A stretch of DNA of 64,000 nucleotides from Vallitalea sp. (lineage in GTDB: Bacteria; Bacillota; Clostridia; Lachnospirales; Vallitaleaceae), in contig NZ_JAOARO010000059.1 in assembly GCF_025211055.1 (NCBI RefSeq), positions 62,001-126,000 of the forward strand. Direction: 5' to 3'. The notes under the pieces are model-generated. The model saw only the letters and a program-made list of their open reading frames with translations, was not told the origin of the DNA and ran no database searches. This document shows, piece by piece, positions 18,165 to 28,100 of this stretch; the stretch's first letter is position 1, and each line of letters begins with the position of its first letter. Both the position numbers and the translations under genes were made by a program.

Positions 18165-19427
18165 TTATATTATTATTATTGGATGAGAATAATCATTATT
18201 GCATGACTTACCATATTTATCACCGATTATGATATTATATATATCGCTACACTTGATTTCATCTTTTAACATCTTAAGACCAGTATTGTTAAGAACATTA
18301 ATGCTATCCTTTACATTAGAGATGATAGGCAGATTACAATTGGTCTTTAATGATTTCAATAAATCACTGCTATCTTTTCTAAAACCAAGTATTTTTACAT
18401 ATTGGGCAAAACCATTTTCAACAAATTCCCAAAAATCTTCTTTGTGAAGAGATAATAAAATGTGAAGTAACGTTCTTTGTATTCTGGATATTGGGTATCT
18501 CCTAGTACGTGTATAACCAATAATATCACTTATTGTACTATAATTAATAACAGCTTTCTTGAATCTGTTTTGGATTCCTTCGCTTACATCAATACAATTT
18601 TCCATCTGAGTTTTAGTTGAAACTTTAAGTTTGTAATTAATTAACGAGGAACAATCATCAAAAAATATAGGACCTTCTTGAGCACTTATTGAGCTTTCTA
18701 GTAGTTCATAAGCTGATGAAGGCATATATTTAGTAAGTGTATTTAAGTCGCCAAGTGATTTTTTCAATATTTTTCTGATAGCAGAAGCAGAAGATAAATT
18801 ATCACTTATATTATCTCCATGATATGAAGCGCCAACTCTTTTAATGGCATAGGGTCTTATTTTGCTGTCTAATTTTAATAATGATTTCATATATTCAATA
18901 CCCAATATATTATTCGGGGATTTGATTATTTGTGTTAATTCATCTTTTGTTAAATCTAATATATGATGGTCAGTCAGATAATCAGTTAAGGCATGAGAAC
19001 GTGCAGTTGCAAAACTAAATCCTTCTTTCAGATAATTACTTAATTTTTCTTTGAAATACATTGGCTCATTGCATAGTATTGATGCTATTTCTCCTAACTC
19101 ATAAGTGTTTCCAAGTTCACTTCCAAAACATAGATTATCAATGATGCCAAGATCATTTAATAATTTTACTGAAGCAAAAGAAAAGAATTCAGCACTAGAT
19201 GTAGAAAAATGAACGGGTAATTCAATTACAAGATCTGCTCCATTTATAAGAGCCATTCTAGTTCTTGTCCATTTATCTACAATGGAAGGTTCTCCTCTTT
19301 GAACAAAGTTCCCGCTCATTATGATAATTGAGTATTGGGAATTGGTTATTTTTTTTGCCTGTTCTAATTGATAAAGATGACCATTATGAAATGGATTATA
19401 TTCTGCGATAATACCTACTGTATTCAT
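18165..19427 (-). CDS. tmcAL: tRNA(Met) cytidine acetate ligase TmcAL (YlbM)
   Basis: Uses acetate and ATP to form N4-acetylcytidine at the wobble position of elongator tRNA(Met). The nucleotidyltransferase-like N terminus 'VGIIAEYNPFHNGHLYQLEQA' carries the HxGH-type motif ('HNGH'), followed by 'SGNFVQRGEPSIVDKWTRT' and 'ELP'. I start it at ATG 19427, because minus-strand 'aggtgat' lies eight bases upstream; a GTG four codons earlier overlaps that site. The length is 420 residues. It uses acetate, and the divergently transcribed pta-ackA next to it makes acetate; whether that placement matters is speculation. Confidence 0.94.
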   Translation of the reverse strand: MNTVGIIAEYNPFHNGHLYQLEQAKKITNSQYSIIIMSGNFVQRGEPSIVDKWTRTRMALINGADLVIELPVHFSTSSAEFFSFASVKLLNDLGIIDNLCFGSELGNTYELGEIASILCNEPMYFKEKLSNYLKEGFSFATARSHALTDYLTDHHILDLTKDELTQIIKSPNNILGIEYMKSLLKLDSKIRPYAIKRVGASYHGDNISDNLSSASAIRKILKKSLGDLNTLTKYMPSSAYELLESSISAQEGPIFFDDCSSLINYKLKVSTKTQMENCIDVSEGIQNRFKKAVINYSTISDIIGYTRTRRYPISRIQRTLLHILLSLHKEDFWEFVENGFAQYVKILGFRKDSSDLLKSLKTNCNLPIISNVKDSINVLNNTGLKMLKDEIKCSDIYNIIIGDKYGKSCNNDYSHPIIII

Positions 19428-19616
19428 ATATAATATCACCTACTTTTATTTTGTAATGAGAGTACTATATATAAATGAACACAAATTTTTTAAGTACTCA
19501 TTTTTATATTAAAGTAAAATATGTGTTAAATCAAGCCTAATACAAAAATTAAATTGTTCACTTTCATAAGTTTTTAAGAAAAAAGCAAAAAAACTTGAAA
19601 AAACACAAAAAACATA

Positions 19617-19645
19617 TTGTATACAATGAACAATAATATTATAAT
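19617..19645 (+). promoter_or_regulatory. Vegetative promoter for pta-ackA
   Basis: 'TTGTAT' at 19617-19622, 17 bases, 'TATAAT' at 19640-19645, about 50 bases before the pta start. The promoter lies in an A-rich stretch ('aaaaagcaaaaaaacttgaa') that may act as an UP element. Confidence 0.75.
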
Positions 19646-19696
19646 AGAATAAAGTAGATAATTTTTTAGTTAGAGAACTGAAAGGAGTTTATTAAA

Positions 19697-20689
19697 TTGA
19701 GTTTTATAAACAACATTAAAAACAGAGCAAAAAGTCTAAATCAAACAATTGTATTGCCTGAATCATTAGAGAGAAGAACAGTAGAGGCTACAGCAAAGAT
19801 TCTTGGCGAAGAAATAGCAAATGTAATTCTTATTGGTAATAAAGGAGAAATAGAAAAAGTAGCAGAAGGATTGGATATTTCAAGAGCTATTTTTGTTGAT
19901 CCTGATTCATTCGAAAAAATGGATAAATACGTTGGCGATTTAGTAGAACTTCGTAAAAATAAAGGAATGACTGAAGAAAAAGCTGAAGAATTATTAAAAA
20001 GTGATCCATTATATCTAGGTGTCATGATGGTTAAAGAAGGGATGGCTGATGGTATGGTTGCTGGAGCAGTTAATGCAACAGCAAATGTTCTAAGACCATC
20101 TTTACAAATATTAAAAACAGCTCCAGGAACAAAATTGGTTTCTGCATTCTTTGTTATGGTAGTACCTAATTGCGAATATGGTGCAAATGGAACGTTCTTA
20201 TTTGCTGATTCTGGATTAAATCAAAATCCTAATTCAGAAGAACTAGCATCTATAGCACTTAGCTCAGCTAAATCATTTAAAGATTTAGTACAAGTAGAAC
20301 CTGTAGTAGGTATGTTATCACACTCAACAATGGGTAGTGCAAAACATGCTGATGTTGATAAAGTAGTAGAAGCAGTTAAGATTGCTAAGGAACAAAACCC
20401 AGATGTCAAGTTAGATGGAGAATTTCAATTAGATGCTGCTATAGTACCAAGTGTTGGAGCTTCTAAAGCACCAGGTAGTGAAGTTGCTGGAAAAGTTAAT
20501 GTACTTGTATTCCCTGATCTTGATTCAGGAAACATTGGGTATAAGCTCACTCAAAGACTAGCTAAGGCAGAAGCTTATGGACCAATTACACAAGGTATCG
20601 CAAAGCCTGTTAATGATTTATCTAGAGGATGTACTGCGGATGATATCGTAGGAGTAGTTGCTATTACAGCGGTACAAGCATCATTATAA
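19697..20689 (+). CDS. pta: Phosphate acetyltransferase
   Basis: Converts acetyl-CoA and phosphate to acetyl phosphate and CoA, the first half of acetate formation. The 330-residue protein is the short catalytic form, without the N-terminal CobQ/DRTGG regulatory domains. Recognisable pieces are 'IVLPESLERRTVEAT', 'DGMVAGAVNATANVLRPSLQ', 'NPNSEELASIA' and 'PDLDSGNIGYKLTQRLAKAE'. The start is TTG after 'aaaggagt'. ackA follows after 42 bases, so the pair completes the pathway and yields ATP in fermentation. Confidence 0.97.
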   Translation: MSFINNIKNRAKSLNQTIVLPESLERRTVEATAKILGEEIANVILIGNKGEIEKVAEGLDISRAIFVDPDSFEKMDKYVGDLVELRKNKGMTEEKAEELLKSDPLYLGVMMVKEGMADGMVAGAVNATANVLRPSLQILKTAPGTKLVSAFFVMVVPNCEYGANGTFLFADSGLNQNPNSEELASIALSSAKSFKDLVQVEPVVGMLSHSTMGSAKHADVDKVVEAVKIAKEQNPDVKLDGEFQLDAAIVPSVGASKAPGSEVAGKVNVLVFPDLDSGNIGYKLTQRLAKAEAYGPITQGIAKPVNDLSRGCTADDIVGVVAITAVQASL

Positions 20690-20731
20690 TAACAAAAACA
20701 AAAAAATTACAATTAAAAGGAGATTGTTAAG

Positions 20732-21922
20732 GTGAATATATTAGTATTAAATTGTGGTAGCTCATCACTTAAGTACCAATTAATAAGTATGGAGAATGAA
20801 GAAGTATTAGCAAAAGGTATCTGTGAAAGAATTGGAATCGACGGTTCAAGAATTAAGCATACAAAAATTGGTTGTGATACTATAATAATCGAAGGGGATA
20901 TGCCAAGCCATAAAGATGCAGTTAAATATGTTGTTGATGCTTTAGTATCTAAAGAACATGGTGTAATTGAAAGCATGAGTGAAATAAACGCAGTTGGACA
21001 TAGAATTGTACATGGTGGAGAAGAATTCGCAAGTTCAACAGTGATTAATGATGATGTAATAGAAGCAGTTAAAAAATGTTCTGATTTAGCTCCATTACAT
21101 AATCCAGCTAATTTAATTGGTATAGATGCATGTAAACAAATTATGCCTAATGTTCCAATGGTAGGGGTATTTGATACAGCTTTCCATCAAACAATGCCTG
21201 CTAAAACATACTTATATGCGTTACCATATGAATATTATAGAAAATATAAATTAAGAAGATATGGATTCCATGGTACATCTCATAATTACGTATCTAATAG
21301 AACTGCTAAGTTCTTAGGCAGAGATATTAAAGATATGAAAATAGTGGTTTGTCACTTAGGTAATGGTGCTAGTGTTTGTGCTGTTGATGGTGGAAAATCA
21401 ATCGACACTAGTATGGGACTTACACCATTAGAAGGATTAGTAATGGGAACAAGATCAGGTGATATGGACCCAGCTATCGTACAATTTTTAGCTGATAAAG
21501 AAGGATTATCAATTGATGAAATTAATACTATATTGAATAAAGAATCAGGTGTTCTTGGTATATCTGAAATATCAAGCGACTTTAGAGATTTAGAAAATGC
21601 AATAGAAGAAGGTAATGAAAAAGCTAGACTTACAATGGATGTATTTTCATATAGAGTTGCAAAATATGTTGGTGCTTATGCTGCTGCAATGAATGGAATT
21701 GATGCTATAGCATTTACTGCTGGACTTGGTGAAAATAATGCAGAGGTAAGAGCAGATATTTGTTCATATCTTACGTTCTTAGGAGTTGAAATTGACGAAG
21801 AAGCCAATAAGTGCAGAGGTATTGAAAAAGATTTTTCAGCTAAAGGTGCAAAAGTTAAGACAGTTGTAATTCCTACAGATGAAGAAATGACAATAGCTAG
21901 AGAAACAGCAAGACTTATATAA
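20732..21922 (+). CDS. ackA: Acetate kinase
   Basis: Acetyl phosphate + ADP to acetate + ATP, the substrate-level phosphorylation step. ASKHA-fold signatures are '[15 protein letters not shown]' (residues 2-16), 'VGHRIVHGG', 'PLHNPANL', '[10 protein letters not shown]', 'RYGFHGTSH', '[12 protein letters not shown]' and 'FTAGLGENN'. It has 396 residues, the normal length. The start is GTG, preceded by 'aaaaggaga'. It is the second gene of the operon with pta. No strong hairpin terminator follows; a consensus promoter for the next operon begins about 45 bases after the stop. Confidence 0.98.
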   Translation: MNILVLNCGSSSLKYQLISMENEEVLAKGICERIGIDGSRIKHTKIGCDTIIIEGDMPSHKDAVKYVVDALVSKEHGVIESMSEINAVGHRIVHGGEEFASSTVINDDVIEAVKKCSDLAPLHNPANLIGIDACKQIMPNVPMVGVFDTAFHQTMPAKTYLYALPYEYYRKYKLRRYGFHGTSHNYVSNRTAKFLGRDIKDMKIVVCHLGNGASVCAVDGGKSIDTSMGLTPLEGLVMGTRSGDMDPAIVQFLADKEGLSIDEINTILNKESGVLGISEISSDFRDLENAIEEGNEKARLTMDVFSYRVAKYVGAYAAAMNGIDAIAFTAGLGENNAEVRADICSYLTFLGVEIDEEANKCRGIEKDFSAKGAKVKTVVIPTDEEMTIARETARLI

Positions 21923-21967
21923 TTAAACTTAATTAATGAATATTCTACCATAAATTTGTTAAAAATG

Positions 21968-21996
21968 TTGACAAAAGTATATTTGATATGTATAAT
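21968..21996 (+). promoter_or_regulatory. Perfect-consensus vegetative promoter for yceD-rpmF
   Basis: 'TTGACA' (21968-21973), 17 bases, 'TATAAT' (21991-21996): an exact match to the sigma-A consensus with optimal spacing, about 60 bases before the yceD start. It implies strong constitutive expression, as expected for a ribosomal protein operon. Confidence 0.9.
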
Positions 21997-22055
21997 TACA
22001 TGTGGTTATTTTATACGTTTCCCTTTCAAAATAAAATTGTGATTGGGGTGTTAAT

Positions 22056-22556
22056 ATGGAGTTTAATTTAACTGATTTATTATCCAATGATGGGATGAAT
22101 AAAAAAATATCTACTGATGTAAGCATCAAACAATTTAATTTTGGTGGAATTACTTACCGAATAGATGACATTATTCATATTGATCTGGAGTTAACGAATC
22201 TTGGTCATAGAAAAGTCAATTTAGAGGGTTTGGTTAAAGGAACACTTAAGATTCCTTGTGATAGATGCATGGAAGAAGTAGATTATAAAATCGAAACTAA
22301 TTTTTCTAAAGACATTAATTTTGATGATGTTAATGAAGAAAAAGTTCAGTATATTGATGGATATAATCTTGATTTAGAGAAATTAGCTTTAAATGAATTA
22401 ATCATTGATTTACCTATGAAAGTATTATGTAGTGATATTTGCAAAGGAATTTGTAATCAATGTGGAGCTAATCTTAATAAGGTTACTTGTAGCTGTGATA
22501 ACAGTGATATTGACCCTAGATTAGCAGTATTTAAAGATTTATTTAAAGAGTTTTAA
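22056..22556 (+). CDS. yceD: YceD/DUF177 family protein, metal-binding form
   Basis: A 166-residue DUF177 protein; in Escherichia coli and plants this family is needed for normal 23S rRNA accumulation. The N-terminal domain 'VNLEGLVKGTLKIPCDRCMEEV' has a CxxC (Cys70-Cys73, approximate), and the C-terminal 'CSDICKGICNQCGANLN' plus 'CSC' forms a second cysteine cluster likely to bind zinc. It directly precedes rpmF (12-base gap), the universal yceD-rpmF pair. A role in ribosome assembly is inferred from the family and this linkage. Confidence 0.93.
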   Translation: MEFNLTDLLSNDGMNKKISTDVSIKQFNFGGITYRIDDIIHIDLELTNLGHRKVNLEGLVKGTLKIPCDRCMEEVDYKIETNFSKDINFDDVNEEKVQYIDGYNLDLEKLALNELIIDLPMKVLCSDICKGICNQCGANLNKVTCSCDNSDIDPRLAVFKDLFKEF

Positions 22557-22568
22557 GGAGGTGTCAAT

Positions 22569-22745
22569 ATGGCAGTACCAAAAAGAAAAACATCACAAGC
22601 TAGAAGAGACAAACGTAGAGCTAACTGGAAATTAACTGCTCCTAATTTAGTGAAATGTAGTAAGTGTGGGGAATTAATTATGCCTCATAGAGTTTGTAAG
22701 TCATGTGGAACATACAAGAATAAAGTAGTTATAGAAACTGAATAA
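22569..22745 (+). CDS. rpmF: 50S ribosomal protein L32 (zinc-binding form)
   Basis: A 58-codon gene. The product starts MAVPKRKTSQARRDKRRANW, diagnostic of bL32, and carries two CxxC pairs (Cys30/Cys33 and Cys43/Cys46) that bind zinc. 'aaggaggtgt' overlaps the yceD end, giving a strong ribosome binding site and tight coupling. A hairpin follows the stop. Confidence 0.97.
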   Translation: MAVPKRKTSQARRDKRRANWKLTAPNLVKCSKCGELIMPHRVCKSCGTYKNKVVIETE

Positions 22746-22749
22746 TTAG

Positions 22750-22769
22750 AAGGCAGCGTATGCTGCCTT
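22750..22769 (+). terminator. Terminator after rpmF
   Basis: Perfect 8-bp stem AAGGCAGC / GCTGCCTT with loop GTAT. The following T run is short and interrupted ('taattattta'), so read-through to plsX is possible. Confidence 0.65.
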
Positions 22770-22877
22770 TAATTATTTAGGTTGCTTTAGTTAAATTAGA
22801 ATGAGTGAATATTACAAAAATTATATATAGAGTTTCCTCAAATACTATAAGCTATTCTAGAAATTTTAAAATATATA

Positions 22878-22906
22878 TTGAAAATATGGTAAAAATTTAG
22901 TATAGT
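22878..22906 (+). promoter_or_regulatory. Vegetative promoter for plsX-acpP
   Basis: 'TTGAAA' (22878-22883), 17 bases, 'TATAGT' (22901-22906), about 30 bases before plsX. I looked for a FapR-type operator around the -10; 'ttagtatagtatttttag' is suggestive on its left side only, so I do not claim one. Confidence 0.7.
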
Positions 22907-22937
22907 ATTTTTAGAATGTAGATTAGAGGGTGTAATG

Positions 22938-23939
22938 ATGCAAGAAATGATAACTGTTGCAGTGGATGCAATGGGTGGCGATAATGCCCCAAATGAAATA
23001 ATTAAAGGTTGTATTGAATCAATTAATGATGATAATAACATAAAGATTTATTTAGTTGGTAATAATATTATCATAAATGAACAACTTACTAAGTACACAT
23101 ATAATAAAGAACAACTAGAGGTAGTGGATGCAAAAGAAACTATTGATACTTGCGAGTCTCCAGTAATGGCTATAAGAAGGAAAAAAGACTCCTCATTAGT
23201 AAAAGGTCTTAATCTAGTAAAAGAAAAAAAAGCCAATGCTTTTGTTTCTGCTGGTAGTACTGGTGCAATACTAGCTGGAGGAACTTTTATCGTAGGAAGA
23301 ATCAAAGGTATTGAAAGACCAGCTCTCGCCCCACTTATCCCTCATAAAAAAGGTGTATCATTATTAATAGATTGTGGTGCTAATGTAGATTCAAAAGCAA
23401 GTTATTTAGTTCAATATGCGAAGATGGGTTCTATTTATTTTGAAAATGTATTAGGTGTTAAGAATCCTAAGGTTGCACTAATTAATATTGGGGAAGAAAA
23501 GTCCAAAGGCAATAACTTAGTAAAAGAGACTTATTCATTACTACAAAATGAGGACATTAATTTCATCGGTAATATTGAGGCTAGAGATATACCAGAGGGT
23601 AAAGCAGATATACTTGTTTGTGATGCATTTGTAGGTAATATCATTTTAAAGTATACTGAAGGTTTTGCTTTGACTATGTTCAGTATGCTCAAGAAGTATT
23701 TACTACAGAATATTAGATCTAAGATAGGGACATTTTTATTAAAACCAGCATTGAAGAATTTTAAGAAAAGCTTTGACTATACTGAGTATGGAGGGGCTCC
23801 ATTGCTTGGGTTAGAAGGCTTGGTTGTTAAAACACATGGTAGTTCAGACGCAAAAGCTATTAAAAATACCATACTCCAGTGTAAGAAATTTTCAGACCAA
23901 AAAATAAATAAAAAGATAAAAGAAAACATAAAAATATAA
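22938..23939 (+). CDS. plsX: Phosphate acyltransferase PlsX
   Basis: Makes acyl-phosphate from acyl-ACP; PlsY (also in this window) then acylates glycerol 3-phosphate. Visible signatures are 'TVAVDAMGGDNAPNEIIKG' at the N terminus, 'VSAGSTGAILAGGTFIVGRI', 'DCGANVDSK' and 'DAFVGNIILKYTEG'. The length is about 333 residues. Two adjacent ATGs (22935, 22938) are possible; the second has better spacing from 'agaggg'. It precedes acpP by 20 bases, linking the enzyme to its acyl carrier. The rest of the fab cluster is not in the window. Confidence 0.96.
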   Translation: MQEMITVAVDAMGGDNAPNEIIKGCIESINDDNNIKIYLVGNNIIINEQLTKYTYNKEQLEVVDAKETIDTCESPVMAIRRKKDSSLVKGLNLVKEKKANAFVSAGSTGAILAGGTFIVGRIKGIERPALAPLIPHKKGVSLLIDCGANVDSKASYLVQYAKMGSIYFENVLGVKNPKVALINIGEEKSKGNNLVKETYSLLQNEDINFIGNIEARDIPEGKADILVCDAFVGNIILKYTEGFALTMFSMLKKYLLQNIRSKIGTFLLKPALKNFKKSFDYTEYGGAPLLGLEGLVVKTHGSSDAKAIKNTILQCKKFSDQKINKKIKENIKI

Positions 23940-23959
23940 GTAAAAGGGGGCATTTTAAA

Positions 23960-24196
23960 ATGGAATTTGAAAAATTAGTTTCAATTATATCTGAATTTAC
24001 AAATGAGGATGAGTCACAAATTACAAAAGACACTAAATTTGTAGATGATTTGAACGTTGATTCTTTAGACTTAGTTCAAATAATTATGGCTCTTGAAGAA
24101 GAATTTGATATTGAGATTGATAATGAGCAGGCAGAAAATATTGTAACAGTTAATGATGCAATTGAAGCAATAAACTCAAGGATTAATAATGACTAA
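23960..24196 (+). CDS. acpP: Acyl carrier protein
   Basis: Carries growing acyl chains on a phosphopantetheine arm. The 78-residue acidic protein has the attachment motif 'DDLNVDSLDLVQIIMALEEE', with modified Ser within DSL at about residue 35. The phosphopantetheine donor CoA is made by coaD upstream in the window. It is preceded by 'aaaaggggg'. It shares the operon with plsX and is closed by a good terminator. Confidence 0.97.
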   Translation: MEFEKLVSIISEFTNEDESQITKDTKFVDDLNVDSLDLVQIIMALEEEFDIEIDNEQAENIVTVNDAIEAINSRINND

Positions 24197-24200
24197 TAGG

Positions 24201-24220
24201 AGCCCTTACATTTAAGGGCT
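24201..24220 (+). terminator. Rho-independent terminator after acpP
   Basis: Perfect 8-bp stem AGCCCTTA / TAAGGGCT, loop CATT, followed by 'ttgctttt'. It separates plsX-acpP from rnc. Confidence 0.88.
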
Positions 24221-24283
24221 TTGCTTTTAGGAAGATAAGGTTTTTCGATTTTATTGTAAACCTTAACGAAGGAGGGGAACATA

Positions 24284-24970
24284 TTGAGAAATAAATACAA
24301 AAATTTAAACGAATTCCAAAAGATTATTAACTACAAGTTTAAAAATGTAAAGTTATTATCTCAAGCATTAACACATAGTTCATATGCTAATGAACATAAG
24401 ATGTCTAAGTTTGAAAATAATGAAAGACTAGAATTTTTAGGTGATGCAGTTCTTGAAATTGTAACTAGTGACTTTTTATTTATAAATTATACAGATATGC
24501 TTGAAGGAGAGTTAACTAAATTTCGGGCAAGTATTGTATGCGAACCAACACTTGCAAATTTTTCTAACGAAATAAAATTAGGGGATTTCATTAGACTTGG
24601 TAAGGGTGAAGAAAATTCAGGCGGTAGATTTAGAGCTTCAGTACTATCAGATGCTGTTGAAGCTTTGATTGGATCTATTTATCTAGATGGTGGTTTAGAG
24701 GCTTCAAGACAATTCATTTTGAATACATTATTAAAAGATGTAGAAAAAAGAAAATTATTTATTGATAGTAAAACACACTTACAAGAGATTATACAGAAGA
24801 CAAGTGAAGAACCAATAGAGTACATAATTGTTAAGGAAAAAGGACCTGACCACAACAAATTGTTTATGGTAGAGGTAAGACATGAAGGGAAAGTAATAGG
24901 TTATGGAAGAGGTAGAAGCAAAAAATCTGCCGAACAAGATGGAGCGTATGATGCAATTAAGAATATCTAG
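24284..24970 (+). CDS. rnc: Ribonuclease III
   Basis: Cuts double-stranded RNA, including the 30S pre-rRNA and structured mRNAs. The catalytic signature 'NNERLEFLGDAVLEI' is near residues 46-60, with further acidic residues in 'LSDAVEALIGSIYLDGG'. The double-stranded RNA-binding domain occupies about residues 155-228 ('SKTHLQEIIQK' ... 'GRGRSKKSAEQDGAYDAIK'). It has 228 residues. The start is TTG behind a strong 'aaggagggg'. It is followed by a palindromic intergenic element and then smc, the usual rnc-smc-ftsY order. Confidence 0.97.
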   Translation: MRNKYKNLNEFQKIINYKFKNVKLLSQALTHSSYANEHKMSKFENNERLEFLGDAVLEIVTSDFLFINYTDMLEGELTKFRASIVCEPTLANFSNEIKLGDFIRLGKGEENSGGRFRASVLSDAVEALIGSIYLDGGLEASRQFILNTLLKDVEKRKLFIDSKTHLQEIIQKTSEEPIEYIIVKEKGPDHNKLFMVEVRHEGKVIGYGRGRSKKSAEQDGAYDAIKNI

Positions 24971-24977
24971 TTATATT

Positions 24978-25053
24978 CAATTGACAGTGTACAATTGACA
25001 ACTATCAAAAATAATAGATTTGAATTAATAATTGTCCATTGTTCATTGCCAAT
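24978..25053. repeat. Imperfect inverted repeat between rnc and smc
   Basis: The left arm (about 24979-25001, 'attgacagtgtacaattgac') and the right arm (25031-25053, 'attgtccattgttcattgcc') are imperfect reverse complements about 23 bases long, separated by roughly 29 bases. The left arm itself contains 'caattgacA' twice. The 'caattg/gacaatgg' wording resembles dispersed intergenic repeats seen in other bacteria. The remaining bases to smc hold no gene. Confidence 0.6.
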
Positions 25054-25145
25054 CATTTTTACAGTATAGATTAGAGAAATTTATCTTATTGAATAAATCT
25101 TTGGGACAAAAAGTTTAATGATTTTGTACAAAGTAAGGAGATAGT

Positions 25146-28100
25146 ATGTACTTAAAAAATATAGAATTACAAGGGTTCAAATCCTTTGCTAATAAGATTA
25201 ATTTTGAATTTAATGAAGGGATAACTGGGATTGTTGGACCTAATGGTAGTGGTAAAAGTAATATTGCAGATGCAGTACGATGGGTTCTAGGGGCTCAGAG
25301 TGCTAAACAACTTAGAGGTTCTAAGATGGAAGATGTCATTTTTGCTGGTACCGAAAACAGACGTCCTGTTGGTTATTCACAAGTAGATATTACCATTGAT
25401 AACCATGATAAAAAGATGGCTATTGATTATCTTGAGGTGACTATATCAAGACGTGTTTATCGTTCAGGAGAAAGTGAATTCTACATAAATAAAACTCCTT
25501 GCAGACTAAAAGATATTCATGAATTGTTCTTAGATACAGGAGTAGGTAAAGAAGGTTATTCAATAATTGGACAAGGTCAAATAGATAAGATATTAAGTAC
25601 TAAACCAGAAGATAGAAGAGATCTATTTGATGAAGCGGCTGGTATTGTCAAGTTCAAAAGAAGAAAATCAGAAGCTTATAAGAAATTAGAGCAGGAAAAA
25701 CAGAATCTGCTTAGGATAAATGACATAATTAAAGAATTAGAAGGACAAAAAGGTAACCTACAAGGACAAGCGGAAGTAGCTAAAAAATACCTATTATTAA
25801 AAGAAGAAATGAAAAAATATGAGGTCAACATTTTTATTACAGAATATGAAAAACTTGATAAAAATGTAGAAGATATAAGTAAGAAAGAAAAAGATACCAA
25901 TGAAGAAATTGTATTAGTTAATAATAAGTATGAAGAAATCAAATTAAAATATAATGAATTGAATAATGATTCTCAGGATATAGGTACTAAGATAGATAAT
26001 AAAAAAGATGAAATATCCACAAATAATCTTGAAAAGGAAAGAATAGAAAATAATATTAAGATCAATAATGAACGAATTAGTTCTATTAAGGTAACTAATG
26101 AACGAATAGAACGAAATATTAATGAGATAAATTCTAAACATGATATTAACCTTACGGGTGTTAAAGTCATAGAAGAAGAAATTGTTAACCTAAAATCAAG
26201 TATAGAACTATTAACATCACAACTCAAGGAAAAAGAAGAACACCTAGTATCAATTTCTGAAGAAATAAGTACTGGTGAAACAACTATTGAAGAAATCAAA
26301 ACCAACATAATTGAAAGACTCAATGAAATAACAGTTGTTAAGAGTAAGATACAAAGATATAGCACTATGCTTGAAAATATTGAGAACAGACAGAATTTCT
26401 TAATTGATAAAATTAACAAAGTACATAATGAATCGATTATACTTAACAATAAAAAAGAACAATTAGAAAAAAAAATTACTTATGTTGAAGAAGATCTGCA
26501 ACAAACAAAGAGCGAGACTATTAGTACCACTAATAAGATAAAAGAAATTAATGAGTCAAAACATGATATTCAAGAAAAATTGAATATCTATAATCAACAA
26601 ATAAATCAATACAAGTCTAAATATAATGCGTTGAATGACATAACTGAACATTATGAAGGTTATAATTATAGCATAAGAAAAGTTATGGAGTTGAAGACAA
26701 AAAATAGTATTGATTCAGTATTAGGTGTTGTTGCAGATATAATAAAAGTAGATAAGAAATATGAAATTGCCATAGAGACAGCTCTTGGTGGCGGTGTGCA
26801 GAATATTATTACCAAAGAAGAAGAAACTGCAAAAAAAATGATTAACTACCTGAAAACCAACAAATTTGGTAGAGCCACTTTTTTACCGTTAACCAGTATT
26901 AGAATAAATAAGAAATATAATCCAATCAGCAATGAAAAGGGTTTTATTGGATATGGAAATGATTTAGTTATATATGATCATATGTATGATAACATTATCA
27001 AATATCTTCTTGGCAGAGTTGTTATAGTTGATAAAATTGATAATGCAGTAACGTTAGCGAGAAAATACAATTATAAGTTAAAGATAGTTACTCTATCTGG
27101 TGAAGTATTAAATCCAGGAGGTTCTTTAACTGGAGGTAGCTATAAGAATAAAGCAAATAATTTTCTTTCTAGGAAAAGGGAATTAGATGAATACAAGAAC
27201 AAGATACAACAAATAGTAGAAGAAATCAAAATAGCTACAGATAAAAGAACTAAGATAGTTGAAGAAAGAAACAACCTATCTTATAAGTCCGAGGAATTAA
27301 TCTCAAAAGAACATAATCTTAATATTGAAATGAATTCGTTACAAATTAATATGAATCAAATTATTAAGGATATAAACCAAAAACAACAAGAAATAAATGA
27401 CAGTAAAGTCGAATTAAATGAATTAGATAATCAAAATGCTGAGTTAATGGCTACTACAGAAAAATATAATGAAGAACTTAGTGGAACTGAAAGTGAAAAC
27501 ACAGATGCAGAAGACGAAGTTTTAAGCCTTACTGAAGCAATACAAAAAAAGAGGGTAACTAAAAATACTTTAAATGAAGAAATTACTAATCTGAAAATAA
27601 CAATGACATCAACTAAACAAAAATTAAATAGTTCTAATCAGAATATAGAGAGATTAGATAATGAGCTTCAAGATATTAATAAGCAAAAAGAAAAACTAAA
27701 TGAAGAACTGCAAAATAATAAAAATGATATAGGACTAAAAATCAGTATAATAAACAAATACCAGAAGGATGTTAAAGGAGTTCTTGATGGTATTGGAGTT
27801 ATGCATACTGAATTAGAAATATTGAATAAGAATAAAGAAGAGATTTCATTAAAACAAAATGCTATATTTGAAGAGAGAGAAAGTCTAAGTGAAAAATCTA
27901 ATCTCTTAGAAAAAGAAATCATGAGACTTCAGAATGTTAAAATGAAATATGAACTGCAAAAAGAGAATATTACTAATTACATGTGGGATGAGTATGAGTT
28001 AACGTTCAATATGGTAGCTGAATATAAAGATGATTTAGGTACTACCCTACAGCTTAAGAATAAGGTCAAGGAATTAAAGGAAACAATAAAAGCATTAGGT

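Noticed and set aside
22884..22920. FapR-type operator at the plsX promoter
   Set aside because: The sequence around the -10 has one half resembling the operator, but the second half does not match, so it is not claimed.
24195..25145. Search for tRNA genes or a small RNA around acpP, rnc and smc
   Set aside because: Only terminator and inverted repeat structures are visible; no cloverleaf or CCA-like end.
25973..26449. Antisense open frame of about 158 codons inside smc
   Set aside because: It lies opposite the smc coiled coil, whose biased codons create long antisense frames. Its Ser/Leu/Ile-rich translation has no ribosome binding site or protein-like motifs.
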